DNA of 64,000 nucleotides. It comes from Hygrocybe punicea. Its lineage: Eukaryota; Basidiomycota; Agaricomycetes; Agaricales; Hygrophoraceae. Of the stretch, positions 44,633-55,862 are shown piece by piece. The notes under the pieces were generated by a model. That model was not told where the DNA came from. It saw only the letters and a program-made list of their open reading frames with translations, and did no database searches. The position numbers and the translations under genes are program-made. Where the stretch lies: positions 2,666,001 to 2,730,000 of the forward strand of contig OY744466.1 in the NCBI GenBank assembly GCA_963556145.1, given 5' to 3'. Each line of letters opens with the position of its first letter. Within the stretch, counting starts at the first letter, position 1.

Positions 44633-45740
44633 TAGGGTTTGAAAGTCCGGTCCGGTCCGGTTTTTTGACAAATTTTCAAAAGACCGCAACTGGAACCGGT
44701 TGCCATAACACCACAAGATGGCACAACCTAGACTCAACCGCTCAGAACCGGTCTCTTGCGGTTCAGTTGCTGTCTTCTAACCCGATTTAACTGGTCCTTC
44801 CATTAACCGGTTGCTAAACCAGTTGAAACCGGTCAGAACCGAAGTAAATACAATAAATAACAACTAATGTATTAAATTTTAATAAATAAAGTTGGCGGCC
44901 ACGATTATCAGCACGTCGGTGATCGCGTTGGGCGCACGGGTAGGCGCAGACGCGTTGGCCGCTCTGTTGGGTGCGTGGGTGGTTGTGGACGCGTTGGCGC
45001 GTTGGCGGCCCTGTTGCTGGTGTTGTGGTGGGTGCCCAACACGGCCATCCTCCGAGTCCCGGTTACCTCGCGGTTGCAGCGCCAACGTCGATTGACGTGG
45101 CGGTGCGCATCCGCGAGGTATGTTGGGGGTTGGTGGTGGGATGGCCGTGGCCGTCGTCATGGTCGTGGTCGTGGTTGTTGTTGTCATTGCGGTCGTGGTG
45201 GTCGTGGTTGTGATGGTCATTGTCTGCATTGTGGTGGTGATGGTGGTGGTGGTGGTGATGTTCGTGGTTGATGTTGTTATTGTCGTTGTCCCATTTGGAG
45301 GGCCGTGGGTGTTGTTGTTGTTGTCGGGGTGGTGGTGGTGGTGGCCGTCGTTGTCATCCTCGTCCTCGCCGCCTGTCGTCCTCGTCGGGTGCTTGTGTTG
45401 TTTGTGTTGGTACTGCTGTTGTNNNNNNNNNNNNNNNNNNNNNNNNNNNNNNNNNNNNNNNNNNNNNNNNNNNNNNNNNNNNNNNNNNNNNNNNNNNNNN
45501 NNNNNNNNNNNNNNNNNNNNNNGTCATTTGTCGACCTTGTAGTGGTGTTGAAAAAATCCAGTTGTAACCGGTTACAACCGGTTACAACTCGGTTGCGTAA
45601 GCTTCGTCCACATTGGGAAACCGCAACCGGCAACCTCCCAAAAGTGGCCCAACCGCAACCGGCGGTCCGGTTTTTTTGTGGTTGGGTCCGGTCCAGTTCC
45701 AGTTTTTTTCCGGTCCTATGGACTGGACTTTAAAACACTA
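44633..45740. mobile_element. Non-autonomous hAT-like element 2 (about 1.1 kb, contains gap)
   Basis: Ends TAGGGTTTGAAAGTCC and TAGTGTTTTAAAGTCC (right, reverse complement) are flanked by the exact 8-bp duplication ATTCTCTT at 44,625-44,632 and 45,741-45,748. Subterminal GGTCCGG and AACCGGTT repeats fill both ends. The interior has CGTCGATTGACG, CGCGAGGT and GTG/GTC-rich repeats. It interrupts the Helitron 1 helicase between the codons for RKRI and AGKR. A 100-N gap lies inside. Confidence 0.85.
45423..45522. other. Assembly gap, 100 N
   Basis: A run of exactly 100 N within the GTTGTTGTGG-type repeats of hAT-like element 2. The true length is unknown. Frames running through it are meaningless. 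Confidence 0.99.
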
Positions 45741-46469
45741 ATTCTCTTTCTTAGAAATCTGATGTCTTCAGGAGTGCATGCACCATATCGCATGTTTACT
45801 AAAGCTGATCGCAATGATGCATCATCAGGTGTTTGTGTCTTTTGACGCATATTTTCTCTCAAAATGACAACTGTTGTGATCTGATGCCAGAGTGCTTTGC
45901 CAATAGCTGCTTCTTGATAATGTGGCTTCAGGCCAGAATCTATTTGTGTTCCTACTGAACCACTATATAAAGGTGCACCTCCAACAGGTGGCAGTTGTGC
46001 AAAATCTCCGGCAAAAATAATATTAATGCCTCCAAATGGCACATCAAATACATTAAGAGCTTTGGCAAGCTGTGAGCTGATTTTGTATAATTCATGGCAT
46101 GCCAACATAGATACTTCATCTATGAAAATATAATCAATTCCCTCTAGCCTTGCTCTCACTTGAGCAATTGTTACACTTTGATTGCCAGTATCATTATTCA
46201 TGCGAATGCCTAGGAATGAGTGGTAAGTTGAGCCACCAGTAATGCTGCAGATGTTCCAGTTGGACCCAGTATAACAAGACGATGTAATTCATGTCTATGT
46301 TCAAACAAATGCTTGAGTGCTTTGATTACTTGACTTTTGCCAGTTCCACCCATGCCACCTAGATACATTTTTAGCTGATCTGAATTTAGAGTTGCAGTGT
46401 GATTAGCAACAATTCTAAATGCTCTTTGTTGTTCAGTATTTAATTTGAAAAGAGTAACTGTGCCATCTA
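45741..46469 (-). pseudogene. Helitron 1: helicase N-terminal part
   Basis: Minus strand. FKLNTEQQRAFRIVANH, then Walker A GGMGGTGKSQ (about 46,330-46,360), then LVILGPTGTSAA. After a frame shift near 46,240 come RLEGIDYIFIDEVSMLACHEL (Walker B), FGGINIIFAGDFAQLPPVGG and ILRENMRQ. The order is that of Pif1-like helicases of Helitrons. Frame breaks at about 46,470 and 46,240 make it non-functional. Confidence 0.75.
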
Positions 46470-49289
46470 TTAATATTCCTGAACAACTTGCATCTTTGCT
46501 TTAAAATCATGTTTTAAATATGATTGGTCAACAACTTTCACGTCATTTTCAGATGCATGATTTTTTCTGATTTGTTCAGCATCAGCAACACGTGCGTTTC
46601 TCTCAGCAATGATTTCTTGTCTTTTATCTTGAACAGCTGTTTTCCATTTACCACCAGGCTGTATGATTTGAGGTGTGAGTGGAGCGGTATCAATTGTATT
46701 AATGCCATCAGGACTGATATCTAGCCAGCCCACATTTCTTACACTATCTTCAGTGGCATCCATTTGGGCTTTGATTAACCGTCCCTTTGAACCAAGGGCA
46801 GAGTATTTATTCAATCCATAATCCTCATTATCAATTCCTTCATTATCACCAAAATCATCACCATGACCATTCTCATTGATATCATCCATGTTATCCATTT
46901 CTTCTGATGTCATCCAAGAATGAAATATACCAGCTGTAACATCACCCTTTTTGAGCTGAGCTGAATAATCATCTCGAGCATCATTGCATTCATATCTAAT
47001 ATTAAAATGATCCATTATTTGGCTTTGTCGTGATGTAAATTTATAGTCTGTGAATGCCTCATCCCACGACTCATTGTTATTCTTAAGATCTTGGCCTGTT
47101 CTCCAGGGCTTGAATAAAGTAAGCATGGTGGCACAGTAATATTCTCTATCTCCTTGATCTCTTCTTGGAAGTGAACCTCCAACAAAGTTAGGCACAACTT
47201 TTTTATATGATGAATGATATTCTATCCAGTGTGTTTCATGTAATGGATGAGCTGACAAAAAAAACTTATGAGGCTGTTTATTGTCTGCATCAATAATGCT
47301 GGCATTATCACTGTCCTCTTTACCAATGTCATTTCCATCTTCATCAGCAATAATAGACTCACTTGAATCAGTGTTGCTTTCATCACTACCACTGTAATCA
47401 CTATTTTCATTGGAACTGTCAACTCTATTCTCATTGTTTCCCAAATTGAGCTCATCATCATCAATATTGCCTGATGAATGGAGATCATATTCAGCTGTTA
47501 CTTCGTATTGTAGATTTTTTGCATTTGAATCAATCAAGTCCAGCTCATCATCACTGTTTTGAGCATGATGATTTTTCTTTGTTGGAGTAGGTATTTTTAC
47601 TCGTCTTGCCATTTGTATCCATTCATATAGACATGTAACATTATAGGTATCTGGTCTATACATGTAATCATGGACTGCTGTAAAGCCAACATTTTGGTTT
47701 TGGTTTTTTTGCAAGAGAACCTTGTCTGTCTCAGTGTTTTCAGCAGTATCCTGGTCAGATTTGAACACCTTCATTGTTTCTCTCACATAACTTTTCCAAT
47801 ACACTGTTACAAACTTGTGGCTTGTATAGTGATCTGGATTACCTAGCAGATACAAAGATGCCATTGGACCACCTATTTCCATCTTTGATGTCAATGAATT
47901 AATTATCTGTGTTATCAAACGTCTAGCTTTGTCTTTTTGTTTCATGGATCCTCCTAGCATTTCAGAATTTTTAGTAAAAACACTCCGAATAGAGTCAAAG
48001 ATAGTGTATGTTTTCAGACCAGGTTTTGTAACATAATCAGTCACATATGCCACTATAGCCTTGATAGCAGTACCTGAGAGGAGGCTTGTCACATCTGAGT
48101 TGCACCGAAGAAGATATGTTATGCATGGTGTCAATGTGTTGATCCAAGCTTCACCTTTTTTCATGTTCAAAGCTCCTGATTTAGGATCAACTTGAGTCTG
48201 TTCAAAGGTTTGTCTTGGAAATCTGGCTTTGCATTTCCCATGCTTGTTTATACATGTCGGTCTATCTTTTTTGTTGGCCTTCTCGCAACTTGACTGATTT
48301 CTACCACAATTATGTATATTAGAACGCATAATCAAGTCATCAACTATACTTGAAAATTTATCCCACCACAAATTAAGTTGTGACTTGTTAGAACAATGTT
48401 CATTACAAACATGATTTGACTTATTGCACATTGGTGGAGGTGTGTCCAGTAATGTCTGAGTAGGATCCTGATAATCCTTAGATTGACTGTTTTCTTCAAT
48501 TTTGGCTTTTACATCAGCCATGGATCCAGTGAGAAACTCTCCAATATGCACACTCTCAAGATACTCCACCAATCTTTGTTGAAAATCAGAATTTGGATCC
48601 ATAATTCTGTCTCTGATTTGTTGCGGTGATAATACTCCTTTAAGCCACAAGAGCATATGCATATGCAATGTCAACCGTCCTTGTTGTTCAACTGTTCCAT
48701 AATATGCTTCTGTATTGCCATATATTCCTGGATGATTTTCTCCAACACCAAGTACATGCTTAATGAATAACTGTGTCATAAAATGAAAAAATCTTGCACC
48801 AGCTACTGGATTGTGGGCAATTAATCGATATCTTTCATTATAATCCCTTAGAACAGGATTGAATGTTTCTTTGGTGTCTGCAAAATATAATGAGATTGGA
48901 TGTTTGTTGTCGGCAGGAGCAAATGTAATAAACCAAGAGGGTGCACCAACAAATGAAATTAAAGACCAAATTTCATTGCGCATATATTTTTTGCTGGTGA
49001 CAGATCCTTTTACACCACCTCCAACATGATCAATATCATTAATGAGTTTAAAACACAATTTTTCCTCATCTGTTTCTGGTATTACTTTATCACCATTTTC
49101 CATTCTTTTAGAAATGTCTGCTAGTGTATGAATGTTGACATCTAACAACCTGTTAGAAATCTCCTGGAATTTTGACTTTTCCGCTAATAAATATCCTGCT
49201 GTAGTGCATTGTTTTATCTGTTCATGATTGAATGCAATCAATGGAAAATATGGATCTTTTTGAAATCTTTTGTCATGATACATAAGCAA
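46470..49289 (-). pseudogene. Helitron 1: Rep (HUH nuclease) domain ORF
   Basis: An open frame of 939 residues on the minus strand carrying the rolling-circle initiator. It has FITFA near ADNKHP, the HUH metal motif HMHMLLW (about 48,640-48,660), and the two-tyrosine motif A-Y-V-T-D-Y-V-T-K (about 48,030-48,060), diagnostic of Helitron Rep. An acidic low-complexity region (about residues 600-680) and DYGLNKYSALGSKGRLIKAQ follow before the helicase. The N-terminal end continues from the 50,167-49,238 frame after a one-base shift in an A run. It would nick and join DNA strands during rolling-circle transposition if intact. Confidence 0.8.
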
Positions 49290-50167
49290 ATGTCTTTTGT
49301 GTCTAATTCTCCCTGCTGATAGGCATTGCCAATTCCACCAAGTCCATATGGAAACAACCAGGGCATCATTTGAGGAAATAACTGTGGATTACCATAAATA
49401 GATTCAGGATGTGCTGCATGACCTATGGCTAGAACTTTTTCATTTGAAGTCAAATGCTTTAATGCAATGGCCTTGAGAGCTTTGGCACTTTTGTTGGAAT
49501 ATTCTTCACCTGTCAAACCATGAACAACAAATGGACATTTGCCTGATTCAACACCATCTTCTTCTTCAATGTCATTGATAGCTGTCGACTCTGGATTTTT
49601 ATTTGTAAATGATTGATGATAATCTACGACAACTGGAGGACCATTTTCTGGATACTGATCAAGATTTCTTTGTGATATCTCAAGATCATAATAATCACAA
49701 TAATTCAACTTCAACCATTCCAATGCAGCTTTAACCTTGTTTCTTCTTACAAGAAGAGGTGTTCTCTCAAAGTCAGATTTAGTTGGCTTACATGGCCCTG
49801 TATAAATAAATGCCAGAACTTCATCTAAGTCTTTAATGGGTGGAGGTAGAATATCATATACTTTAGGAATAGGATTAGCAAAGGTGATTGCATTTGCTCT
49901 CATTTTATGCATTCCTGAAGACACTCTTACAATGCAACGATTGTGTCGTACTCTTGCAACCAGCAACTGTTCTGCAAATGATAAATCCATCAACTGTACT
50001 GGAACATCTCCTAACCATTTTCCATTTGCTAATGACAATAATGGGACTTTGTTTTTTGTCAAAGATTTATGGCAACTCATGCATATATTGTGCAGCTGTT
50101 TAATTAAGACAGGGCCATCCAAGCCTTTAATAGGATCTTCAGCAGTCAACCGCTCTTTTTGTGTCAC
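49238..50167 (-). pseudogene. Helitron 1: N-terminal helitron-like region
   Basis: Frame with KQLHNICMSCHKSLTKNKVP, ALANG-like SLANGKWLGDVP, ARVRHNRCIVRVSSGMHKM and PPPIKDLDEVLAFIYTGP. It matches the N-terminal helitron-like (DUF6570-type) region of fungal Helitrons. Both ends overlap neighbouring frames at single-base shifts (about 50,167 and 49,280), consistent with deletions in an otherwise continuous protein. Confidence 0.75.
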
Positions 50168-51132
50168 ACTGGGTTTATCAATATTTTCAAGTCTATGTTG
50201 ACATTAGAGAGTTTTAATAAATATTTAATTGGAGTCAATTGACCACATATAGCACATCCTGATTCTGATACCTGATCAGGTGACATATCTTGACATGCGT
50301 TAGCTATAATTGTATGTTGTAGAGCAGCTGTGAGAGGTAGAGGTGGAAACATGTTTTTATTTTTATTTTTGTATTTTTGTTCTGACTTTGCATGATTTAA
50401 TTTATATTCTACACCTTTTGTTTGTTGATATCTTGTTACTGATTGCAAATTTTTTACTTTGTATTCTATATTTTGGCTTTGATATCGTTTCACTGCTCTT
50501 GCATTAGATGCCTTTGATTCCTTATGTAAAATTTCAATATCTATGACATCAAATACAGATAGATATTGAGCACAATTCACACATATATGGCTCTTGATTG
50601 AAGTTTGAATATCTGTCTTATGAGATCTAGCATATGTGACAATATTATGAGCTGCTGCAATGGACTTTAGTTGATCTGTTGTTAATTGTGGTAATAACAC
50701 ATCCCATGGCACAAAACATGTTAATGTATTTAACATATCACTTCTTGTATCTGATTGTTTTATATATTCTCTGAATTTGAATTTCACATTAGTAGGATAT
50801 CTTATGGAATTTGATAAATAAGGAGACAGCTCATTAAATATGAACAACTTTGATCCACCACCAACAATATTATGCATATTTGTATTGTTCTCCTTGGTAT
50901 CATCATTAGAGCAATATTTATTATCTGACACAGATTCATGTTTTAAAGCAGTGGCACATATGAAATTAAGACCCATAAAATATTGTGAATAATATACCAG
51001 AAATACTTGAAAGATAAAAATTAAACTATATATCATTAATGTTTGATATTTTTGTATATATACTGCATAGTCATGTGCAGCATACATGTTTTGTAGCAGC
51101 TTTAGATGTATTCTTTGACACTTCCTGAGAAG
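50164..51132 (-). pseudogene. Helitron 1: N-terminal zinc-finger segment
   Basis: Minus-strand open frame ending ...CAICGQLTPIKYLLKLSNV. It contains ICVNCAQYLS and a later CAICG pair, possible zinc ligands, and repeated RYQSQNIEYKVK, RYQQTKGVEYKLN, KYKNKNKN motifs typical of the region upstream of Helitron Rep. The frame is open upstream to 51,132, where the short Helitron-type copy 2 begins. It may continue beyond that insertion. Confidence 0.6.
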
Positions 51133-52295
51133 TTACGAGTTCTTTTAATTTATTAAAAGACTCGTTCTTTATCAGACCTGGTTCAGTGAGGATTCGTAAT
51201 TAATTAATTAATTGATTAATTAATTAATTGATTAATTAATTAATAAAGTTGATCGCCTATAGACAAAAATTTTTTGGGCAAGAGATATGATTCTACTTCT
51301 GATACCAGAAAATAACACCATGTTGGGGCCATGTGTGGACAAGCTTACATAAGCATCCAAATATGGGTTGCCTCAGAAAAGACACATTACCTTCAAATTA
51401 TATTCAAAATATTCGTACTGACTTCAATTCTTATCGGAATCAGCTGAAAATTGAACTGCTGACTAATATAACCATTTCGGGCAAGGTGTGACAGTCACAT
51501 GTGACCAATCTAACCATATAAGGCAATTTCTGATATCATATAGCAAATTTTTTACTGATCGCAATGGTGATAGTCACATGTGACCAGTCTAACTATATAA
51601 GGTAATTTTACATGATATATGCTAAATTTTGAGGTGATCACAGGAGTCATAGTCACATGTGACCACTGTTACTATATATAGAAATATTAGCCGTATAAGC
51701 AGAAATCAGTGTAACTCAGATGATATAATGATATTCTTACTCAAAACATATAATTCAATGTGATATTGCTGTATATATTATATGCTAATTATATATTTCA
51801 AGCAAAATCACTCATCGATGTTCGTAATAATCAGACAAATAAAAATCCAATAACAGAAACAAGACTTTGTTCATGCCAACATTGGCCCACTTAAGCACAG
51901 CTGTCTTCATGTTATCATCTGTTGTGCAGCAAGGTTATGGAGAAGTGGGGTTAAGCAAATGTAAGTCAATTGTTATCATACTGTTTGAAGACAGTTGTAT
52001 TTGACAGTTGACATGTTGCTCTCTTTTTTGGCTGAGAATATTGTATAATGATGAAGCAAAGAAGACATGACAGTGGGAGAGGAGGTCAAGACACGCTATG
52101 TAGTTTTATTTTTTCTACTTTTTATGTTGCTATGGTGAGAGGTGGGCTTATTAATATATAATATATGCTATATGTCTTCTATCACATGTAACATGCTTTA
52201 TGCAATTTAATATTATTATTTACTTCATCATAAAAGTGAGGAGGGGAAAAAAAGAACTCGTTCATGCCATGCGCAGCACTGGCCCACTAAACAAG
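51133..52295 (+). mobile_element. Short non-autonomous Helitron-type element, copy 2 (1,163 bp)
   Basis: Collinear with copy 1: starts TTACGAGTTCTTTTAATTTA, ends GGCCCACTAAACAAG, followed by T. Differences include an expanded TTAATTAATTAA tract (51,199-51,243) and small indels. It holds the palindromes GTCACATGTGAC at 51,494, 51,573 and 51,652. Confidence 0.85.
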
Positions 52296-53510
52296 TATTT
52301 CATATACAAATACTAAGTTATGCATGGATGCATTGACATATAAAAGAAGTCGTACATAGAATTCAATAATAAACGGTAGTTCTTTGTGGGACTTTGAAAT
52401 CCAATGGTGTGAACCAAGGTGACCTATGTTGGGAAGACATTGTACAGTTTCTTCTGTTATATGTGAGATGATATGAGAAGAATGGTGTTCTCCACTATTG
52501 TTTAATACTCTCTTTTGGGGCACATGATGAGCAAAATAATCACATATTGTCTGTGTCCTTGAAATCAATTTCTGTAGTGCATCAATAGAATGATAGAAAA
52601 ACACCATATCCTGGAGTGCATCAGGTTGATAATCTAGTAGCCTGTGTTGGAACACATGAGCAAGATGATAAGGAGATATTTGTGTCCTTGAATGCAGGTT
52701 CTGCGGTGCATAAACAGAATGATAAAAAAGCACCATATCCTGGGGTGTATGATAACAGTAGTATAATGCCCAGTCTTGGGACAGATTAATAAGACAATAA
52801 GACGATATTTGTGTCCTATCCTGGGGTGTATCAGGACGATAATATAACACCCAATCTTGGGTCAGATGAATAAGATGATCAGAAGATATTTGTGTTCTAT
52901 CCTGGGGTGTGTCAGGATGATATAACACCCAGTCTTGGGACAGATGAACAAGATGATAAGATGATATTTGTGTCCTTAAACTCAAGTTCTGTGGTGCATA
53001 AACAGAATGGTAATCAAGCACCATATCCTGGGGTGTGTCAGGACGATAGTATAACACCCTGTCTTGGGACACAGCAAGACGATAAATAGATATTGGTGTC
53101 CTGTCCTGGGGTGCATCAGGACGATAGTATAACACCCTGTCTTGGGACACAGCAAGACGATAAATAGATATTGGTGTCCTGTCCTGGGGTGCATCAGGAC
53201 GATAGTATAACACCCTGTCTTGGGACACAGCAAGACGATAAATAGATATTGGTGTCCTATCCTGGGGTGCATCAGGACAATAGTATAACACCCTGTCTTG
53301 GGACACAGCAAGACGATAAAATATTGATGTCCTATCCTGGGGTGTATCAGGACGATAATATAACACCCTGTCATGGGACACATGAGCAACACAATAAAAA
53401 GATATTTGTGTCCTGAAACTCAACCTCTCCGGTGCATAAACCGAACGATAAGCAAACACCACATCCTGGGGTGTGTCAGGATGATAATGTAACACCGAGC
53501 TGTGTACCAT
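52296..53510 (-). CDS. ORF of tandem 26-residue repeats, possible N-terminal extension of Helitron 1
   Basis: Open minus-strand frame from ATG at 53,510 (MVHSSVLHYHPDTPQD) to the insertion border; with the inserted element it stops at 52,287. It consists of about 12 repeats, the best ones exactly 78 bp (26 codons), consensus around QDRVLYYRPDAPQDRT and PISIYRLAVS. Later repeats are diverged but still in frame (DWVLYYRPDTPQDRTQIS). If the element at 51,133-52,295 is removed, the frame joins in phase to the Helitron zinc-finger segment (..FVYEI|LLRKCQRIH..). Whether it is truly translated or part of the Helitron is inference; family unknown. Confidence 0.4.
52640..53490. repeat. 78-bp tandem repeat
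   Basis: Units centred on GGGGTGCATCAGGACGATAG, spaced 78 bp where regular (for example 53,111 and 53,189). Four nearly identical units lie at 53,030-53,320, with diverged units on both sides. Confidence 0.85.
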
Positions 53511-53889
53511 GTAAACAAGGCCACCAGAGATCTCTGGTACTTTGATCAATGGTCAGATAAACCAACCTGTCTTTGCGAAGAAATTACATACGCAATGATG
53601 CATTGGCATTGGCATCAGCCTGTCATGCAACACAAGTTAAATGAATGGTCAGAATGTGTCACTGACAACAAGGAAGGAACTGTAAAACAGACATGAGGAC
53701 CAGAGGGAATGGGGAACAGCAGGAGCAGTAGAAACACAATGCAGTAGAATAGCATGTTATACGATGATGTGTCACAAGCGTAGCATTTAGATTTCACACA
53801 TAAATTTGGAAATTGACTATATAATATTTAATTTCTATTTAATAATTAAATATAAGGAAATATACTAGTCAAACAATGAAGAGCCTGAC
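53511..53889. other. Spacer
   Basis: No gene recognised. AT-rich toward 53,810-53,870. Confidence 0.4.
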
Positions 53890-55390
53890 ACCCCCAACTT
53901 CGCGTTTTCAACAGAAACATGGTACGGGGATGTAGATGACCCAGGGGTGTGGGCCGGGGTGTCCTGGTGGATGAAAACGGGGGGGGGGGTGGTTGGGCAG
54001 ACGCCGGAATGCGAGGGCCTGAGACCCCCCGACCCCTCATATTTAACTCGAAAGAGGTGCGGGGGGTGTACACAAGGGGGGATCGGAAACCGGACGGGGT
54101 GGGGCGTCCCGGGGGATGAAAAAATTGGGGGGGGGGTTGCTGGTTGGGCAGACAGGCGCATTGCGAGGGCCGGAGACCCCCCTGACCCCTCGTTTTCGAC
54201 GCGAACGGGGTGCGGGGGGTGTAGCCTAGCCGGGGGTAGTCGAAAAAGTCGAGGGACGGGCTGTCTTGGGGCATGAAAAAGGGGGGGTGTTGCTGGTTCG
54301 GCAGACAGCCGGAATGCGAGGGCCTGAGACCCCCGGACCCCTCATTTTCGACGCGAACGAGGTGCCGGGGGTGTAGCCTAGCCGGGGGCAGTCGAAAAAG
54401 CCGTGGGATGGGCTGTCCCGGGGGATGAAAAAGGGGGTGTTGCTAGTTGGGCAAACAGGCGGAATGCGAGGGACTGAGACCCCCCAAACCCCCGTTTTCA
54501 ACGCGAACGAGGCCCGGGGGGTGCACACTAGCCGGGGGTGATCGAAAACCGGACGGGATGGGGTGTCTCGGTGGATGAAAAAAGGGGGTTGGCGGTGGTT
54601 AGGCAGACAGCTGGAACGCGCGGTCTTGAGACCCCCCGGACGCTCGTTTTCAACGCGAACAAGCTGTGGGGGGTGTAGACTGGCCGGGGATGGTCGAAAA
54701 TGGGACGGGAAGGGCCGTCCTGGTTGTTGAAAAAAGGGGATGGTGGTGGTTGGGCACACAGCCGGATCGCGCGGTCTTGAGACCCCCCGGTCGCTCGTTT
54801 TCAACGCGAACGAGCTGCGGGGGGTGTAGACTGGCCAGGGCTGGTCAACAACGCAGCGGGGTGGGGCACCCTGGTGGTTGAAAAACGGGGATGGTGGTGG
54901 TTTGGCACACAATCGGATCGCGCGGTCTTGAGACCCCCCGGTCCCTCGTTTTCGACGCGAACGAGGTGCGGGGGGTCTAGACTGGCCGGGGATGGTCAAA
55001 AACGGGACTGGTCCGGGTGTCCTGGTGGTAGAAAAAGGGAGGGTGGTGGTGGTGGTGGGGCAGACAGCCGGAACGCGAGATCTTGAGCCCTCTCGCTCGC
55101 TCGTTTTCAATGGCAATGGAGCGTGGGGGGTGTATACTGGCTGGGGGTGGTCGAAAACGGGGCGGGACAGGGTGTTCTGGCGGATGAAAATGGGGGGTGG
55201 TGCTGGTTGCGCAGACAGCAGGAACGCGAGGTTTTGAGACCCCCCGGTCGCTCGTTTTCAACGCGAACGAGGTCCGGGGGGTGTAGACTAGCCAGGGGTG
55301 TTCAAAAATGGGGCAGGATGGGCCGTGCTGGTGGTTGAAAGAGTGGTTGGTGGTTGGGGAGTCAGCTGGATCGCGAGAACCTGCGCCTTG
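53890..55390. repeat. 151-bp GC-rich minisatellite, about 10 units
   Basis: Units contain CTCGTTTTCAACGCGAACGA, GGGGGGTGTAGACTGGCC and a GTCGAAAA segment. Anchors at 54,641, 54,792 and 54,943 give a period of 151 bp. It is strongly G-rich on the plus strand. Long minus-strand ORFs (up to 296 codons) run through it, but the unit length is not a multiple of three, so successive units are read in different frames. They are not called. Confidence 0.85.
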
Positions 55391-55862
55391 TTGTCACACA
55401 AACGAGATGTTGATGGTGAACACAACGTTAGTAGACCCTAAAAATTCAAAGAGAATACATACCTATTTGTTCACCTGCACGATCGTGGGGGTTAGCAAAA
55501 TCGCCTCGGGCATTGAGGCGATCTCCTGCTAGTCACTTTCTGCTACAAACATGGACTTATGCATTTATATAATTATTATATTCAAATTATTATTATTATT
55601 ATATTATTTATAACCGTGCGAACTTTATTTGACTGACTACCAAAAAATCAGTGAACTATGGAGTGAACTGCAGCATTAAAGAAGCTTTTGAGTTTTACAC
55701 TCCATGGATGCATCACAGAAGTTGTGAAGAGAATTTGCATAGATAGATGCCACATTTGGTAATGCAGACTGACTACCAAAAAATCGCCTGCGCCATCGAG
55801 GCCACTCTTCAGATTGCTAAGCAGTTATCAATTTATTCTTATTTAATTTCATTAAATTAATT
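55391..55862. other. AT-rich spacer
   Basis: Contains TTATTATTATTATTATA near 55,580-55,600 and two copies of GACTGACTACCAAAAAATC (55,630-55,648 and 55,768-55,786). No gene seen. Confidence 0.4.

Larger units (their letters stand above)
40916..51132 (-). mobile_element. Helitron 1 (degenerate, minus orientation)
   Basis: A Rep-helicase transposon read on the minus strand. Its 3' end is at 40,916: reverse complement GCCATGCTTGCGATGGC hairpin, then CCACTTCCCCAAG, followed by host T. The coding parts in order are a zinc-finger region, Rep HUH domain, Pif1-type helicase and cysteine-protease-like domain. The frame is broken at about 50,167, 49,280 and 46,470, and again near 46,240. It is interrupted by a short Helitron-type element at 42,911-44,065 and by hAT-like element 2 at 44,633-45,740. 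The 5' boundary is not certain. The frame may continue past the insertion at 51,133-52,295 into the repeat ORF up to 53,510. Confidence 0.75.

Noticed and set aside
44892..45733. Long ORFs crossing the N gap
   Set aside because: They use repeats and unknown bases; meaningless.
40916..52295. Interpreting 40,916 and 52,295 as the two TIRs of one large cut-and-paste element
   Set aside because: The 52,295 terminus belongs to the short plus-oriented copy 2, whose other end is at 51,133; there is no target duplication, and the encoded proteins are Rep-helicase type.
54226..55116. 296-codon minus-strand ORF
   Set aside because: Reads through the 151-bp minisatellite; unit length is not divisible by three, so each unit is read in a different frame.
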